NCBI GenBank assembly: GCA_027405735.1 | Contig: JAPEHQ010000004.1 | Span: 1,922,001-1,986,000 of the forward strand | Direction of reading: 5' to 3' | Source: Mucor racemosus | Taxonomy: Eukaryota; Mucoromycota; Mucoromycetes; Mucorales; Mucoraceae | Length of the DNA stretch: 64,000 bases | In this document: piece after piece, positions 44,830 to 56,903 of the stretch | How the letters are laid out: every line of letters begins with the position of its first letter | How positions within the stretch are numbered: the stretch's first letter is position 1 | Program-made: the position numbers and the translations under genes | Notes under the pieces: generated by a model | Told to the model about the DNA's origin: nothing | The model's input: the letters and a program-made list of their open reading frames with translations, nothing else | The model's database searches: none

Positions 44830-47718
44830 ATGGACGAAGTTTGCAGTTATGCTAAATATGATGAGATTATTTGTATTTGTAAGTTTATTTTGAGTGTTAT
44901 ATAATCTACATATCTATCTTTCAGTAATCCAAACATTTACTAAATTAATGGATTTTCCAATAGACATTGATGTAAAAGGAAATATCAAAATCTACAGAAG
45001 TATCAATCGAAAAATATACATAGAGGTTATCAAATCGGTGAGATTATGATCAAATGTATAGCGGCAAGTTTGATACTAATAAAAGTGATCTATTTGTATT
45101 CTTAGTATTACGGAGATTCAGTCATTAATAACGAAATGGGTTTATACGTAGGTGATATACTATCGAAATACTTCAAGGTCTGCGCAATAAAAGAAACCCA
45201 AAGAACAGCACATGATACCCTTATCCTTTCGGAAATAATAGCTTATATTGATAAAATAGGGCAAGAACTTCGAGAAAGCTGTGAAATAACAATTGATAAA
45301 ACGCAATTCTTGTTTATTACGCCTTTTGAATATAATGCAAAGGAATATGAGCATAATTTACGTTCGTTATTCACAAAATCTAGATGGCTGAAAGAAGAAG
45401 ATCATCCAAATAATTTGATATTTTCAACATTTGTAAATAGTCTAATAAGCTATTTACAAAATATCAACAATCGTGGCAGCTGTAAATTTGGAAGGGAAAG
45501 AAAATATCTACTTTGTAGTATGATACCAAGGAAAGAAACAGATGAAATCTTATTCAACATTACTTGTTTCAAGATGCAAAATGACAAAGAATTAAGCGCA
45601 GTGTCCAGGAAGCTAGCACTGAGCGATTTACTGCTTACTCCTACCATTTTGAGCTCGAAAACAATAGAGCTTACAAGTATAAAAAACATAATTTCAGGTA
45701 GAATAAAAATGATAATTACTGGTCATGCCGAGCATTATATTCAGCGTCAGGAAGCCATATCTATTGTTACTGAAGAAATAATCAACGATATCGATAGTAT
45801 CTATTTTAATGTAAGTTAAAGCTGTATTTACAATTATGCATAAATGCTGACAGGTTAGTTGGTAGTACGAGATAGGAAAACCTAATGTACCTTTGTTTGA
45901 ATTACTTAAAAGGAGCACAAAAGTAGACCTCAAGCAACTGCAAAACCTTGTCGAGGGTTTAACCTGTGGCAATTTTATAACAGAAATTCTCAATGACCCA
46001 ACCCTTCAATCATTACAAAAAACTGTATGCAGTAAGGTCAATAGTGTTCTTGCTAAATTCAAGAACAATGCACCTGATGGTATACACGATCTAGTTACGT
46101 ACCATAGCAATTCAATATTTCATTATGATCCCTTATTTTGTAAAAAGATCATTCAAGATTGTTTTGTTGGCACCGGTGTTAAAGTCAACAACTATTTTAT
46201 CGGCGATACACAATTTTTGATTGATGATCCCTTACACAACATGAGCGCGGATAATCTTTGCCGAGGTGCAATGCAAAAGCCATATACAATGATTCATATT
46301 GTCAACTCTCTATTGCCACCAGTCATTTTAAATCAGGAGTATAATGCAATGAAGCTGGATAAAAACGAAGAAGCAACATCTGATATACTTCCAGCTAATA
46401 CGTTCTATATTTGTGCTCACATGAAAGAAGATCATATCAATTTTATCTTGAATAAGGTTGTTCAGGTACGCTCCGCTAACGGTATTGGCCGAAAATCAAC
46501 CTTCACTGTACATCAAAAGAAGATATACATTGATAGTATTGCAGATTCAATAATTGATAACATCTGGTCTTTTTTTAAATCGTTTGATTTTGAGGAATTG
46601 GTAGAACATGGCATGTTTTTAAAATGTTGTGAGCATCAATTTCAAGAAGAAGTAACTCTTATCAACTACCATTGCTTCAATTTGAATTTTAGAAAATGCG
46701 TTGAGGAATGGGTATTCACGAAATACTTAATATATGTACCGGTATATGAAAACACTAACTCATTTTATATAGTTTCACAGCGAAAGTACCATTTTAGCTG
46801 AAGAATTAGATACTATCGCTCCAATTTCAATCAGAAATGAATGCAGCTGCGCAATACAAATATCTCAACGTATGTTATTAGAGATTGGACTAATGCCTGC
46901 AATCAAAACGCTTGCAATAACAGTATCATCAGCCCTCGAATTGAATAAAACGTCTGAATTTTACAGCATCTCTGTTCTAGTCATAACAGGTTGCTCTGAA
47001 AGATTCAAGAACACTTTTTACCAGTATCATTTCAATAAAATGTTTAGAGAAAGCATACAACAGTATTTACAAGCACAAAGAAAAAGAACTGTCGTGTTTT
47101 TCAGCAAGGAAGAGCTAATTTCCTGTCAAGTTTTAGGAAATTGGGTATTTGATGCTGAAAAACTCCTTCAAAAAAGCGAGTATACACAAGCATCTAGTAC
47201 AACTTACATGTTCAGATTCAAATTTTCCAAAGTACGGAATCATCATAATGCAGGAATTTACTTGGATGATGGAGAATCTTATAAAAAACTTGGTATGTTG
47301 AAGACTGATGAGGCAGTGTATACCATGTTAAGAGCAGAGGATTTGCTGCCACATAAAGGGATTACAAGAAGGTTTATATATCATGGTTGTCGTGTAAACT
47401 ACATTGGTAAGTATTTAAAATGCATACCCTAAATATATACATATATATAACCTAATCTTTATAAAAGTTATGAGCGCACTATTTTCACCACAATACGAAC
47501 TATATTCTCGTTCTAATCAACGTATTTCCTCATTCCAAGCACTTAATATTAACCATACCTTTCCATTGACCTTCAAGATAGATCCAAATATCTATTCGTC
47601 TGCTATTCAATTTGATGTTTCGTATGTCGAAACTGTTAATGGCCCTATAGAAATTAAAGAAAATTTGTTTTCTATACATGAGCGGTTGACATTGAAGAAA
47701 GATATATCATATCAATAG
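44830..47718 (+). CDS. Divergent HSPA12/Hsp70-like protein (tentative), six exons
   Basis: Exons 44830-44878, 44925-45037, 45106-45810, 45866-46711, 46773-47406 and 47468-47718 give 865 residues in one frame with consensus splice sites throughout. I recognise no exact motif. The order of segments resembles HSPA12-type members of the Hsp70/actin ATPase superfamily: an ITPFEYNAKEYEHNLRSLF...DHPNNLIF...SLISYLQ stretch in the place of the family's 'TVPA-W......AG......DHP-RL-L-SEPEAA-LYC', GKPNVPLFELL, LCRGAMQKP in the place of 'V-RGAV-YG', and a C-terminal GMLKTDEAV...GITRRFIYHG. The phosphate-binding loops (DxGTT, GGGT) and the Glu of SEPEAA are absent, so it should not be a normal ATPase. The intact frame over six exons argues for a functional but rapidly evolving gene. 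It may equally be an unrelated orphan. Confidence 0.6.
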
Positions 47719-48361
47719 AAATAAAAAGCGTTAATTAAGAACATTGTGTGTGAACACGCAATTTTGTACGATAATATATTATTTGTAGTAAGGAAAATAC
47801 AACAGACTTTATATCACTCATGGACCACTGTAGGCCAATTAATAAGCAATATTATATCAACAAAGATATGATAAATCAAACTTTGGGACAATCGCCATTA
47901 TTTTAACCATTTTTCGATGTCTAAGAGTTAATTCACCATACTTACTCATCTCTTTTTTATTTTGTTTATTTTAATCATTTTGAAAAGAGGTTATTTACTT
48001 GATAGTACTTTTTTATTAGTGTTAAATAAAGAAATCAGACAAAAATATTTATTATTAATAGAACTGTCTTATTTTGATTGTTTATTTATAAAAATGAGGA
48101 TTCGACTGTAGTACGATAAGAAATTTAGGTTGTTTTTATCTATTATCATAAAATCAGTTTAGTTTTAATTGTAGACAAGAAGTGTATAACTTATAAAATA
48201 TGTGTATATACATTTTATCCTGATTATACAAATGCCAAACCTCGAAAATTTGACAGATCAAGGGTTACTGCTCAATTCAAATTCGGAGATAAAAGTAGTA
48301 AATGATCAATGCAAAGGAGTTTTATTAAATGTACAAGTATTATGATAATAGATATAGAAAT
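47719..48361. other. Convergent 3' flanks, no gene
   Basis: AT-rich spacer between the ends of two convergent genes. No open frame or structure of note was seen. Confidence 0.5.
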
Positions 48362-49443
48362 TTAGTTGGAAGGAATCCAATCTCTGGGATTCTTCAAGAC
48401 TTCAACGAGAGCAGCTTCTCTAGAACCTTCCTTGGGTTCATGCATGTATTCCCATCGAGCAGTAAGAGGCATAGTCATCATGATAGCTTCGACACGAGCA
48501 CAAGGTGTAGCAAGACCAAATTTGGTACCGCGATCCCAAATCAAGTTGAATTCAACATAACGACCACGACGGATTTGTTGCCAATGAACCATCTCTTCAG
48601 TAAAGGGCATATCCTTACGCTTTTGCAATAGAGGAACATAAGAAGGCAAGAAACGGTTACCAAGTTCCTTGACAAGGGCGAAGATTTCTTCAGCAGGTTT
48701 AGAATTGAAATCATCAAAAATTACACCACCAATACCACGTTCCTCACCACGATGAGCATTCAAGAAATACTTATCACAGGCCTTCTTCATTTCGGGATAA
48801 TAAGCCTTATCAAACTTATCACAGCCATCCTTGTAAATTTGATGGAAAAAGACGGCATCTTCTTCATAAAGGTAGACAGGGGTTAAATCAGCTCCACCAC
48901 CAAACCACCAGAACTTGGGAGTACCATCAGGGTTCATGACTTCAAAATAACGATAATTCAAATGAACAGTAGGAGCATTGGGATTCTTGGCGTGCATGAC
49001 AAGAGAAAGACCAGTTACAAAGAATGGAACGGTATCTTCACAATCAATATCCTTGCCACGATCTTCACGCATTTGACGAATAGCTTCAGGAGAAAGTTCA
49101 GAATAAACAACGGAAACAGCAGCACCAGCTTTTTCCATAACATCACCACCGGGCATAACGCAGGTAATACCCTCACCACCATATTCAGGTCTTTGCCAGA
49201 CATCACGAATAAATTTACCTTTACCGTCAACTTCCTCAATACCTTCACAAATACGTCTTTGAAGATCCTTAACATAAGCTTCCATTCTTAAACGCATAGG
49301 AGCATCATCACCTATAGGGCCCTTGGCACGCTATATAAATAAGATATTGTTAGTTGGAGATGTTGGATGTAATTTTAGTGGGTATTTACAATGGCATTAT
49401 CGCTTTGGTAAATAGAGTACTTGGCAGACATGGGAGAGGTCAT
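48362..49443 (-). CDS. HEM13: Coproporphyrinogen III oxidase (oxygen-dependent)
   Basis: Two exons, 49443-49390 and 49330-48362, give 340 residues. The phase-0 intron joins the start MTSPMSAKYSIYQSDNAI to RAKGPIGDDAPMR. The enzyme decarboxylates two propionates of coproporphyrinogen III to give protoporphyrinogen IX in heme synthesis. Family signatures are GGEGITCVMPGGDVMEKAG, GLSLVMHAKNPNAPTVHLNY, WWFGGGADLTPVYL, NAHRGEERGIGGVIFDD (the PROSITE-type signature), HWQQIRRGRYVEFNL and WDRGTKFGLATP. It ends at the usual ...PRDW. The length matches the cytosolic fungal enzymes and there is no evident mitochondrial leader, as in yeast Hem13. Codon bias is strong, suggesting good expression. Confidence 0.96.
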
Positions 49444-50859
49444 TTTGTAATGTAAGGATTCCTTTTTATTTATGAATAAGAAAAAGAGTAACTGTAATCG
49501 AAACTTTGAGTACCTGTTTCTTTATATATGTTTTTTCTTTCTTTCTTTCTTCCATTTTCGGTCAATTCCAGGCATCTTTTTACTGTGGCGTGATAAATTT
49601 TGGTTACCAGTGAGACAAAAAAAAAATCGATTTAGGGGAGGGGATTTAAATAAACTATTATAGTCTGTCTAAAACAACCTTGTTTTTAAAGGCATAAAAC
49701 GTAATGAAATAGAGGAAAAAATTGCATATTAGAGTGTATGTATGGTATGGGTTTGTATTTTGAAAAATAATGGCATAACTATATTTGTTTACTGGAGTTA
49801 AGGTTATATGCTGAATTATTTTGAAAGCCAAATTTGGCAAAATGCATTCTCTGCAATTAAAAAGTTAAAGCTTGGTGTCATATCACTTAATTTAGCATTT
49901 TTGACAAGTATATCATATATAAGCGGAGGTCATTTAACCATATTTTAACTTTTTCATGATATGATGCATACGTTAAATGCATAGTTTATACTTTTACAAC
50001 GTCAGATCATGATAAGAGATCTGCTTAAATTGTCGAGTTACTGCTCATATATAGCTTGATAGAATCTCTTTCTTTTGTATATTACTGCATATCCTCTAGA
50101 TGATATACTACTGAAATACTGGTTATAATGTAAATAATCAAGTTTTACTGTAATTTATCCGTACCCAACGAGAGCTTCATTCAACAAGTGTCATAAATAT
50201 AGACGTCAAATTGATCGCCAATAGAGCAATTACAGATCAAATTTTTAGTTTGATGCCCCGCCTTCAAGGTTTAACTTTTTCTGCGTGAAGCAGAAAGATA
50301 CACGGGCACATCCTCCGGAGTCAAATTAGATGGTACGATTCTTAATTTATCGTTCTGTCAGGTTGACCGCTCCCACTGTCACAATGCGAGAATCCCACAT
50401 TATAATAATGCAATATGTGTTTTGCGCTTCATTTGTCTTTTCTATACACCTTTATTATAGTATTTTGTAAATATATATATAAAATGTGCTTACATTTGAG
50501 CCACCAAATTATCAGTTTCACAGCTTTGAAGCCAAGATTAAATACATCAATAATCTAATTTATCATTTGTTTGAAATCCATTCAGGGGCCAGCCAATCTA
50601 ATAAAGTTAATTCAGAGGCCATGATAATATGTAATTGTTTCTTTTCTATTTGAATAGCGAAGAAACAAACCTGATGTGCATAATTTTTTTGAAGCAAATT
50701 CCTTTCTTGAAGGAAAGAATGGTAAGCAGTCCTTAAACAAACTCAAACTATACAATGCGTATACATTATGTATTTCAGTCAATGTAGAGCTTCACAGGCT
50801 GTTAATCATTGATGCTATGGTAAAACAAGAATGCGCTTGATTGGGCTTTTGACCCGATC
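49444..50859. other. HEM13 promoter and intergenic stretch
   Basis: 49444-49640 is the HEM13 leader and promoter (CTTT-rich on the plus strand). The remainder is AT-rich apart from a more balanced patch at 50255-50400 (CCCCGCCTTCAAGG, ACATCCTCCGGAGTC, GACCGCTCCCACTG). That patch looks like decayed coding DNA but is broken in all frames, and I do not recognise it. Confidence 0.4.
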
Positions 50860-52070
50860 AATTACGGACCAGAATAGGAGTGCTACTTTTTCTCTGGTAA
50901 TCCCATGTCCCATGATACACACTTTTTACAATATTCTCTAAGCGCTGCTAAACAGATACAAATTGGTATCTATCCCCAAATTTATTCTAAATCTCAAGAA
51001 AGTCTTAAAAACAAGTAAAATTCACGGCTTTTTCCTTAAAAACTGGCTTTCACTTTTCAACCCTGCCCAACTTTTTTTTTTCACTAAATAACATCAAGAT
51101 AAAATTATATGCTAATGTACCTGCAATGCTCACCTTTAATCCAAAAACAAGTATCCAAAAATATCCTATTTTTTGCAGTTGGTATTAATTCTTCAGTGCT
51201 AAGGTTTCAGATTTTTTACGCGTATTTCACTGCTAATGGATTGAAAACTTTGAGGCTTCATATCTCTAGAAAAAATTAAGCTATACTAACACTTTTTAAT
51301 AATAAAACTTACTTGTTTCAAAGTGCTCTATCACATATTTTAGTATAAAAAAATTCTGAGCACTTTTATTTTTTTTCATTTTTTTTTGGCATTTCTATAG
51401 TAGGTTTCAAAATATTGACTAAATTGAGCAACATTTTTTTTACATTCATGTCATTGAGCTCGTTAAGCTCTCTTGGATTCAATTTAGAGTTTTTTAAAAT
51501 ATTGATTTTTCGTGGAGATATCCTCAAAAATATGTACAAAAAGATACCTTCATTTCTAGCCTTCATTTTTTCCTTATATACCCTCATCCTAAATTCTGAA
51601 TCTGTAAAAAATTTAGACAAAAATCTCGTTTTCTCTACGAAAAATGCATCTAAAAGGTTCCAAAATAGCTCGATCGATAGATAATTTTTTTGCGCATCAT
51701 TTCAGTTTATTATATTTTAAATATGCTTATAAAAAGTGATGAGTATCTTCAAAAAACCTCCAAAATTTCAATCGCATTTTACGCAAAATTTAATGTGAAA
51801 CATTCTTTTGAATTTTATTTAGATGGATGCAGAGTCCAAAACTGTACAAAAGCTATTTAATACGCTAGGTCGACTTACTTTGCAGTTCATGAGCCTTTAA
51901 AAGATTTTGTTTTTTGAACCATTTTTCATTCATTTCAACAAATAAATTTTGGGACCCCGTGATAGTAGGTTTTAAGCTGTGGTAAGTCCCTATTATTTTG
52001 ATTTTCTCGGTGAAAAATCGCTATTTTTCGTTGAAACCAAAAATACATAGATATAACTAATTAAATCTAT
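50860..52070 (-). repeat. Dispersed repeat R1, copy 4
   Basis: Nearly identical to copy 5 (58560-59883), so the two are recent relatives. The minus-strand frame (51620-51366) begins MSKFFTDSEFRMRVYKEKMK and contains FLRISPRKINIL. The plus strand is open over the same DNA (51415-51684). No terminal repeats were detected by eye. Confidence 0.8.
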
Positions 52071-52553
52071 CGTGTGCATGCATGAGTAACGCTGTTATAT
52101 CGCAAAAAATACTTGAAAAGAATTAAAAACTGCTAAAACAGGAATGAGCACACAACATGAGGATACTATATTCATACACAATTTACAATAGATGTACATG
52201 TACTTGTAAACCACAATATAATTTGAAAGAAGTGAGGAAGCACCATGCGCTTAAAATAACAAGAGAAATGCAAAAATTAATTGCATATGATTGTTTGCAT
52301 TGATTTGATACAGCCTGACGCCTGTTGAATTACGCAATAAATACTATTTGTTCCAAAAAGTATAAATTTATCATACGATAAATGAACCTCTGATTTAGCC
52401 TAACATACCAAATCTAGTCAGAATGCAGGTAAGCGCTATATCAAACTTACAGGTTGTTAGAAAAGTAAGTACGGTATTTTTTTATTATTCAAGGCTTTCA
52501 TTTATTTTAATAGAGAAACAAAAGTAATATTGTGGTGTATTTATATTATATAG
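52071..52553. other. Intergenic spacer, 3' flank of the MADS-box gene
   Basis: AT-rich. Nothing is recognised. Confidence 0.5.
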
Positions 52554-54197
52554 TTAGCCTGATCTTGTCTTTTTAGACCCTGCTCCTCCCCCGCCTCCTC
52601 CATCTTCGTCAGATAATGTATCATGATTTCGTTTTGACAAGGACGGTGTCGACGATGGTGTATTATCCTCATTTCTATGATATTTAATTAGAATCCCCAT
52701 TCCTATCATAAATCTTTTATAAATACAACTTACATTTTAGCCAACGGGGATGGTTTATAGTCTCCTCCTGCTGCAGGCCCACTCATTGACGGATTTCTCG
52801 AAGGCCAATAAAACGATGTTCCTGTTGGTGTGGAAGAAAAGTTCAATGGACTTGGTAATTCACTTTGTTGATAAAATTCTGGGTAAAATGTAGATGGTGA
52901 TGGTAAATTATGAGCAAATTGTGATGGCAGAGCTGAGGGTGGTGCCAAAGGTAGATAAGGATGATATGGCTGCTGGTGTTGTGGTTGTTTTTGCTGTGGT
53001 TCTCCATCATCATTGTCATTAGGTATTTCAACTCGTAAATTCTTGGGTTTTTTATTGCCGGTTTGTTGTAGTTGTTGCTGCTGTTGAGCTTGCGCTTGTG
53101 ATTGCTGCTGCTGCTGCTGTAGTTGCTGTTGCGGCTGTTGATAATATGGCATCATATTACTTGTAGGTGTAGGTGTGGCCATATGTCCGCTTGTTGCTGG
53201 TGAATAGCTGACAAGATGTGGTTGTTGCGATTGTGATTGTGTAGGAATCATTGGTCCACCATATCCCTGTTGTGCTAATTGACCCTACATTTCATGAATT
53301 AGCAATGTAAAGAATCACTAATAAAATATCTAAATACTAACCTGTGCCATATACATTGGATGATGTTGATGTAGTCCTCCATAGACATCATAATATCCTT
53401 GCATTTGTGGAGGTGGTGGTGGTGGTGGATGTGGGCCATAATTGAATTGAAAATGTGGATTTTGATTTGTTGGGGTACTTGGTTGAGGATGGTACATGAC
53501 CATCGTGGGAGGAGGTGGGGGTGGTAATGGTTGCTGTTGTTGCTTTTGCTGTTGTTGATGATGTATTGATTGCTGTGTCATAACTACTGGAGGTTGAGGA
53601 GGTTGACGAGAGCTAGAAGCAACAGCAATTGGAGGAGGAGTGCTATTATTTGGGGCAGGTAGTGCAGGAGACCCCATATTTTCCACAGTTAATCTCTTTT
53701 CATTGTGTGTTTCCGTCTCCTGTTCTAATGTTTCATCTCCCTCTTCCCAATTTTCACCATCTTCATTGTTGATAAACTAAAAGAAAACAATGAATTTATG
53801 ATTAAATATCGTGATATTTGTATTCTGTATAGATAAATACTTTACATCTTGATTTGATTTACTTTCATGAGGATCATTGTACTAAGAAAAAATGTTAAAT
53901 TCTCGCTTTGTTTGTGTGTGTTTATATCATACTTCTGTATATTTCATCAGTATTTGATCAATATCTGTGCTTGCATATTGTACCAATTTGCTATTGGTAT
54001 TGAAGATCAACAATGCAATTTCGCAGTTACATAAAACACTGAGTTCGTAAGCCTTTTTCATCAAACCATGTTTACGTTTCAGAAACGTGACCTATAGAGA
54101 AATGTTAGTTTAAATGGAAAGAATAATGACTATTTAACATTACTTGTTTATTTCTTTCATCTTGAATTGGTTGAATCTTGATTTTCTTGCGTCCCAT
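52554..54197 (-). CDS. MEF2-type MADS-box transcription factor (Rlm1/Smp1-like)
   Basis: Six exons (minus): 54197-54144, 54091-53933, 53881-53846, 53776-53342, 53284-52734, 52674-52554, giving 451 residues. The MADS box is split by intron 1: [18 protein letters not shown] then [31 protein letters not shown]. This is followed by the MEF2-type extension [20 protein letters not shown]. The protein is nuclear and binds CTA(A/T)4TAG-type DNA; fungal relatives act in cell-wall-integrity MAPK signalling. After an acidic segment ([13 protein letters not shown]) come Pro/Gln-rich, low-complexity regions (PPPPPPPQ, Q-runs), a likely transactivation domain, and a C-terminus with a DGGGGGGAG run and a basic KKTR. 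The ORFs in the third reading frame of the Q-rich part are shadows. Target genes are not inferable. Confidence 0.9.
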
Positions 54198-55123
54198 ATT
54201 ATCTTCCTTTAATTCTATTTTAATATATTGTTATATATAGCTTCGATATTTATATTTATATTTATATATATATATTAGATGCAATATTACCTACTAAATA
54301 TAAATGATTCCTCGAAATAGATTTTATAAATATATAACAAATCCCTTTTGATATAATATAATAATAAAAGAGTAATAAAGAGAAAAGGAAAAGGGAAAAA
54401 GAAGAAGGTTTGTGGGTAAAAAATATGCGCTTCATCTAATTTTGCATACTACAATATACGATAAGATACAACGCTTGGGTATGTATCGAGTCACATTGTG
54501 GTTCCATTTTATATAATGAGCTTCTGATCTAAACCAGGACATTGGGTCAAAATGAATCAAAATGAAATACATCATACCATCTTTGACACAGGATATTCGT
54601 TTTGTCTCTCTCTTTTTTCTTTCATTTTTTCATGCTATTTCAAAGATGAAGAAGGGTGAATTGATTGTGAATCATCCATCTAACAAATCAATCAATAAAC
54701 AACCAATTGCCCAATCAAATCAATAAGGATTTGGTTAAATAACAATCGATATGATCATTTCCTTGTAATTTAAGGTTTTTATAAGGGCATCACATCAGTT
54801 ACAAGCATCCTGAGTATTATGCATCCTAACCGGAGCAACGGAATCAATGTACATGATATAATAATGCCCAATCCATGGTTGCACTATAGAAAAATATAGT
54901 TCCATGGTAACCATACACTATGCATGAAATCAAAATCTACCATAGCAACCAGGCACAGACTTAACTAAATATCCATAGCAACCAGGAACAAAATAATTAT
55001 TACGATAAATTGCAGTGATTAATAATCAAATTTGTTTTATTTTTTACGTAATTTTTATTAATTTGACAGATTTTAAAAAAGGGAAGGAAAACATGGAATA
55101 CTTTAAAGGAAAACGAATGAAAT
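54198..55123. promoter_or_regulatory. MADS-box gene promoter and bHLH 3' flank, with X-box-like cluster
   Basis: 54198-54420 is AT-rich with a TATATTTA microsatellite-like stretch near 54235-54285. 54870-54990 contains four CCATRGYAAC-type words, listed separately. The bHLH gene ends at 55124. No gene is seen in this stretch. Confidence 0.45.
54870..54990. promoter_or_regulatory. Cluster of RFX/X-box-like sites
   Basis: Four related words occur in about 115 nt: CCATGGTTGC (54872), CCATGGTAACC (54902), CCATAGCAACC (54940) and CCATAGCAACC (54973). The last two sit in the same wider context (CCATAGCAACCAGG). The X-box bound by RFX proteins is GTTRCCATGGYRAC-like, so these resemble full or half sites. 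They lie about 700-780 nt upstream of the MADS-box ATG and downstream of the bHLH gene. Binding is not shown. Confidence 0.4.
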
Positions 55124-55939
55124 TTAAATGAATATTCCCTGTTTTTGTTGAGCAACAATAGAAGCAGAAGCAGCATCTGATTTTAGCTTTTCATTTTCTT
55201 GAACTAATCGTTCTATTTCAGATAAAATTGAGGTTTGGTTCTTTTTCAAATGTTGGAGATGTTGAACAGTACGATGCAACAAGGTAGCTTTACTCATTTT
55301 CTTGTTTGCACAACCAGGTAAATATTGACGCAAAACATCAAAACCATCTTTAATTTGAGCTCTACGCTTTTGTTCAGATTGAATATGTACTTGGCGACGC
55401 AACTCGGCAGCGGAAACATCATTTTGATGCGTTTCATAGTCATCAGCATCCTCGAAATCGTAACTGTTGCAATGATAGCGACGTCTCTTTTTCATGCAAG
55501 AACCACCATTTTCATAAGTTTCCTTGGAATATTGATGAAATTCAGGTAAAAAGGAATCTGGGAGTTTGTTTACTTGAGCAATCCTTTCATTGATCTTTTC
55601 GGTAAGAGAAAGACAGCTAGGCAATGACCTTGTATTGGCATTAGAAGAAACAACCAAGGGAGAACACGATGTAGAAGAAGCAGCAGACTCAGGGCTTGAG
55701 GGCATACTGTTGTACATGTCAATTTGAGAGGGCACTACAGGTTGTGGAGCACCAGATGTCATGGAAGCGATAGGCTCATAGCCATAATATCCCGTTGCAT
55801 TGGTTATTGTAGCAGATGCTGTTGCAGGATATAACTGTGCATCATAATAATCCATTTTGGTGAGCGTATAAGGGGGAGCAGCAGATATAAAATTGTAAGG
55901 TTCGAGAACGAATGTTGAGTTGTTCATTGAAGAGTTCAT
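55124..55939 (-). CDS. bHLH-zipper transcription factor (Mlx/Max-like)
   Basis: Single exon. The ATG at 55939 (MNSSMNNSTFVLEPYNFISA) gives 271 residues; the frame is open to 55987, but those codons look like leader. The C-terminal basic region and helix-loop-helix read RRQVHIQSEQKRRAQIKDGF, DVLRQYLPGCANKKMSKATL, LHRTVQHLQHLKKNQTSILS, followed by a heptad-like zipper (EIERLVQENEKLKS). The H-x-x-E-x-x-R-R-x E-box-contact residues are kept (His, Glu, Arg), predicting CACGTG-type binding as a dimer. HIQSEQKRR...GFD.L with SKA resembles Mlx/Mondo proteins. The N-terminal half is Tyr/Ser/Pro-rich and probably regulatory. The subfamily is not certain. Confidence 0.88.
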   Translation of the reverse strand: MNSSMNNSTFVLEPYNFISAAPPYTLTKMDYYDAQLYPATASATITNATGYYGYEPIASMTSGAPQPVVPSQIDMYNSMPSSPESAASSTSCSPLVVSSNANTRSLPSCLSLTEKINERIAQVNKLPDSFLPEFHQYSKETYENGGSCMKKRRRYHCNSYDFEDADDYETHQNDVSAAELRRQVHIQSEQKRRAQIKDGFDVLRQYLPGCANKKMSKATLLHRTVQHLQHLKKNQTSILSEIERLVQENEKLKSDAASASIVAQQKQGIFI

Positions 55940-56186
55940 GATTGATTTATTTAGGGAATATGAAATTAAAGGAAAGTGTAGTTGCAATCAAACAGGAAAA
56001 AAAAGCTCAATAAAATGTTTAAGGAAAGTATAGTATGGCCTTTTTTTTATGTATTTTATTTGATAATCTTTTTGTAAAAAGAAAAGAAAAAAGAAAGAGA
56101 TGAAGAGTAATATATTGTCAATTAAAATCTTCTTTTTATATTTCGGTTCAATATCTTCTCCAACTTTATTCAACATTTCTTTAATA

Positions 56187-56411
56187 TCACATCATTTTAC
56201 AGTTATCAAGATCCGATATAATTGAATCAAGAAGTTCATCAGTGCTTCTTTTTTCCATGACATATGTCGCCGACTTAACATCAAGATATAATGACATACT
56301 GAAAGTTTGACGCTTGATGTTATTTGGTGTTAAAAGACGATTAATTGCGATTATCCTGTAGAAATATATCAGTGGATATTCGAAAGGGATGTCATTATCA
56401 GCTTTTGCCAA
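56187..56411 (-). CDS. Small hypothetical ORF, possibly an exon of a larger gene
   Basis: 74 codons, MAKADNDIPFEYPLIYFYRI to DNCKMM. I do not recognise it. Just upstream on the same strand a different frame reads KEREKDELGVALKDAWQKL and looks coding, and an acceptor-like ATTTCTACAG lies between. The two could therefore be exons of a small unrecognised gene or pieces of a broken one. No consensus donor linking them was found. Confidence 0.25.
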   Translation of the reverse strand: MAKADNDIPFEYPLIYFYRIIAINRLLTPNNIKRQTFSMSLYLDVKSATYVMEKRSTDELLDSIISDLDNCKMM

Positions 56412-56690
56412 GCATCTTTTAATGCCACACCTAACTCGTCTTTTTCCCTCTCTTTATCAATTTATAGTAACCGTGCACGCTACTAATTGATCTTTACTTG
56501 GGATTGACGTATATATTTTTAAACCATTTTGTAATAAAGTAGAAATTTATAGTATGTGTTTCAGTAAATTAACGGACTTTTTCTTCTTGAACGAATGTTT
56601 GTATACTAAAAAGATTAGTTTACTGGTAAATTTAACATATTATGTATTTAATCTTGTCTGTAAATAGATGATTCAGTTTGTTATATAATC

Positions 56691-56903
56691 TTGGAAGACA
56701 AAGAACAAAGTGAACGAGCTCGAGAGAAGCATAATTATCTCGAATCTGCACTGACTTTCAAACGCACTCAACAATTTACCCCTGACATGGTTGGGTTAAT
56801 CAATTGCAGTTATCTCAAGTTAGGTCAACAGACTAATCTTTCTCATTTTGTAATTGCAACATGTTGCTCAATATCTAAATATATCATTGTCTTGCAAAAA
56901 TAA
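56691..56903 (+). CDS. Small hypothetical ORF or gene fragment
   Basis: The frame reads MEDKEQSERAREKHNYLESA (the initial codon is TTG), then LTFKRTQQFTPDMVG, with balanced, protein-like composition at first and Ile/Tyr-rich decay at its end. A possible acceptor (CTGTAAATAG) precedes it at about 56667. No homologous family is recognised. It may be the remnant of a gene disrupted near 56400-56900. Confidence 0.25.
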   Translation: MEDKEQSERAREKHNYLESALTFKRTQQFTPDMVGLINCSYLKLGQQTNLSHFVIATCCSISKYIIVLQK

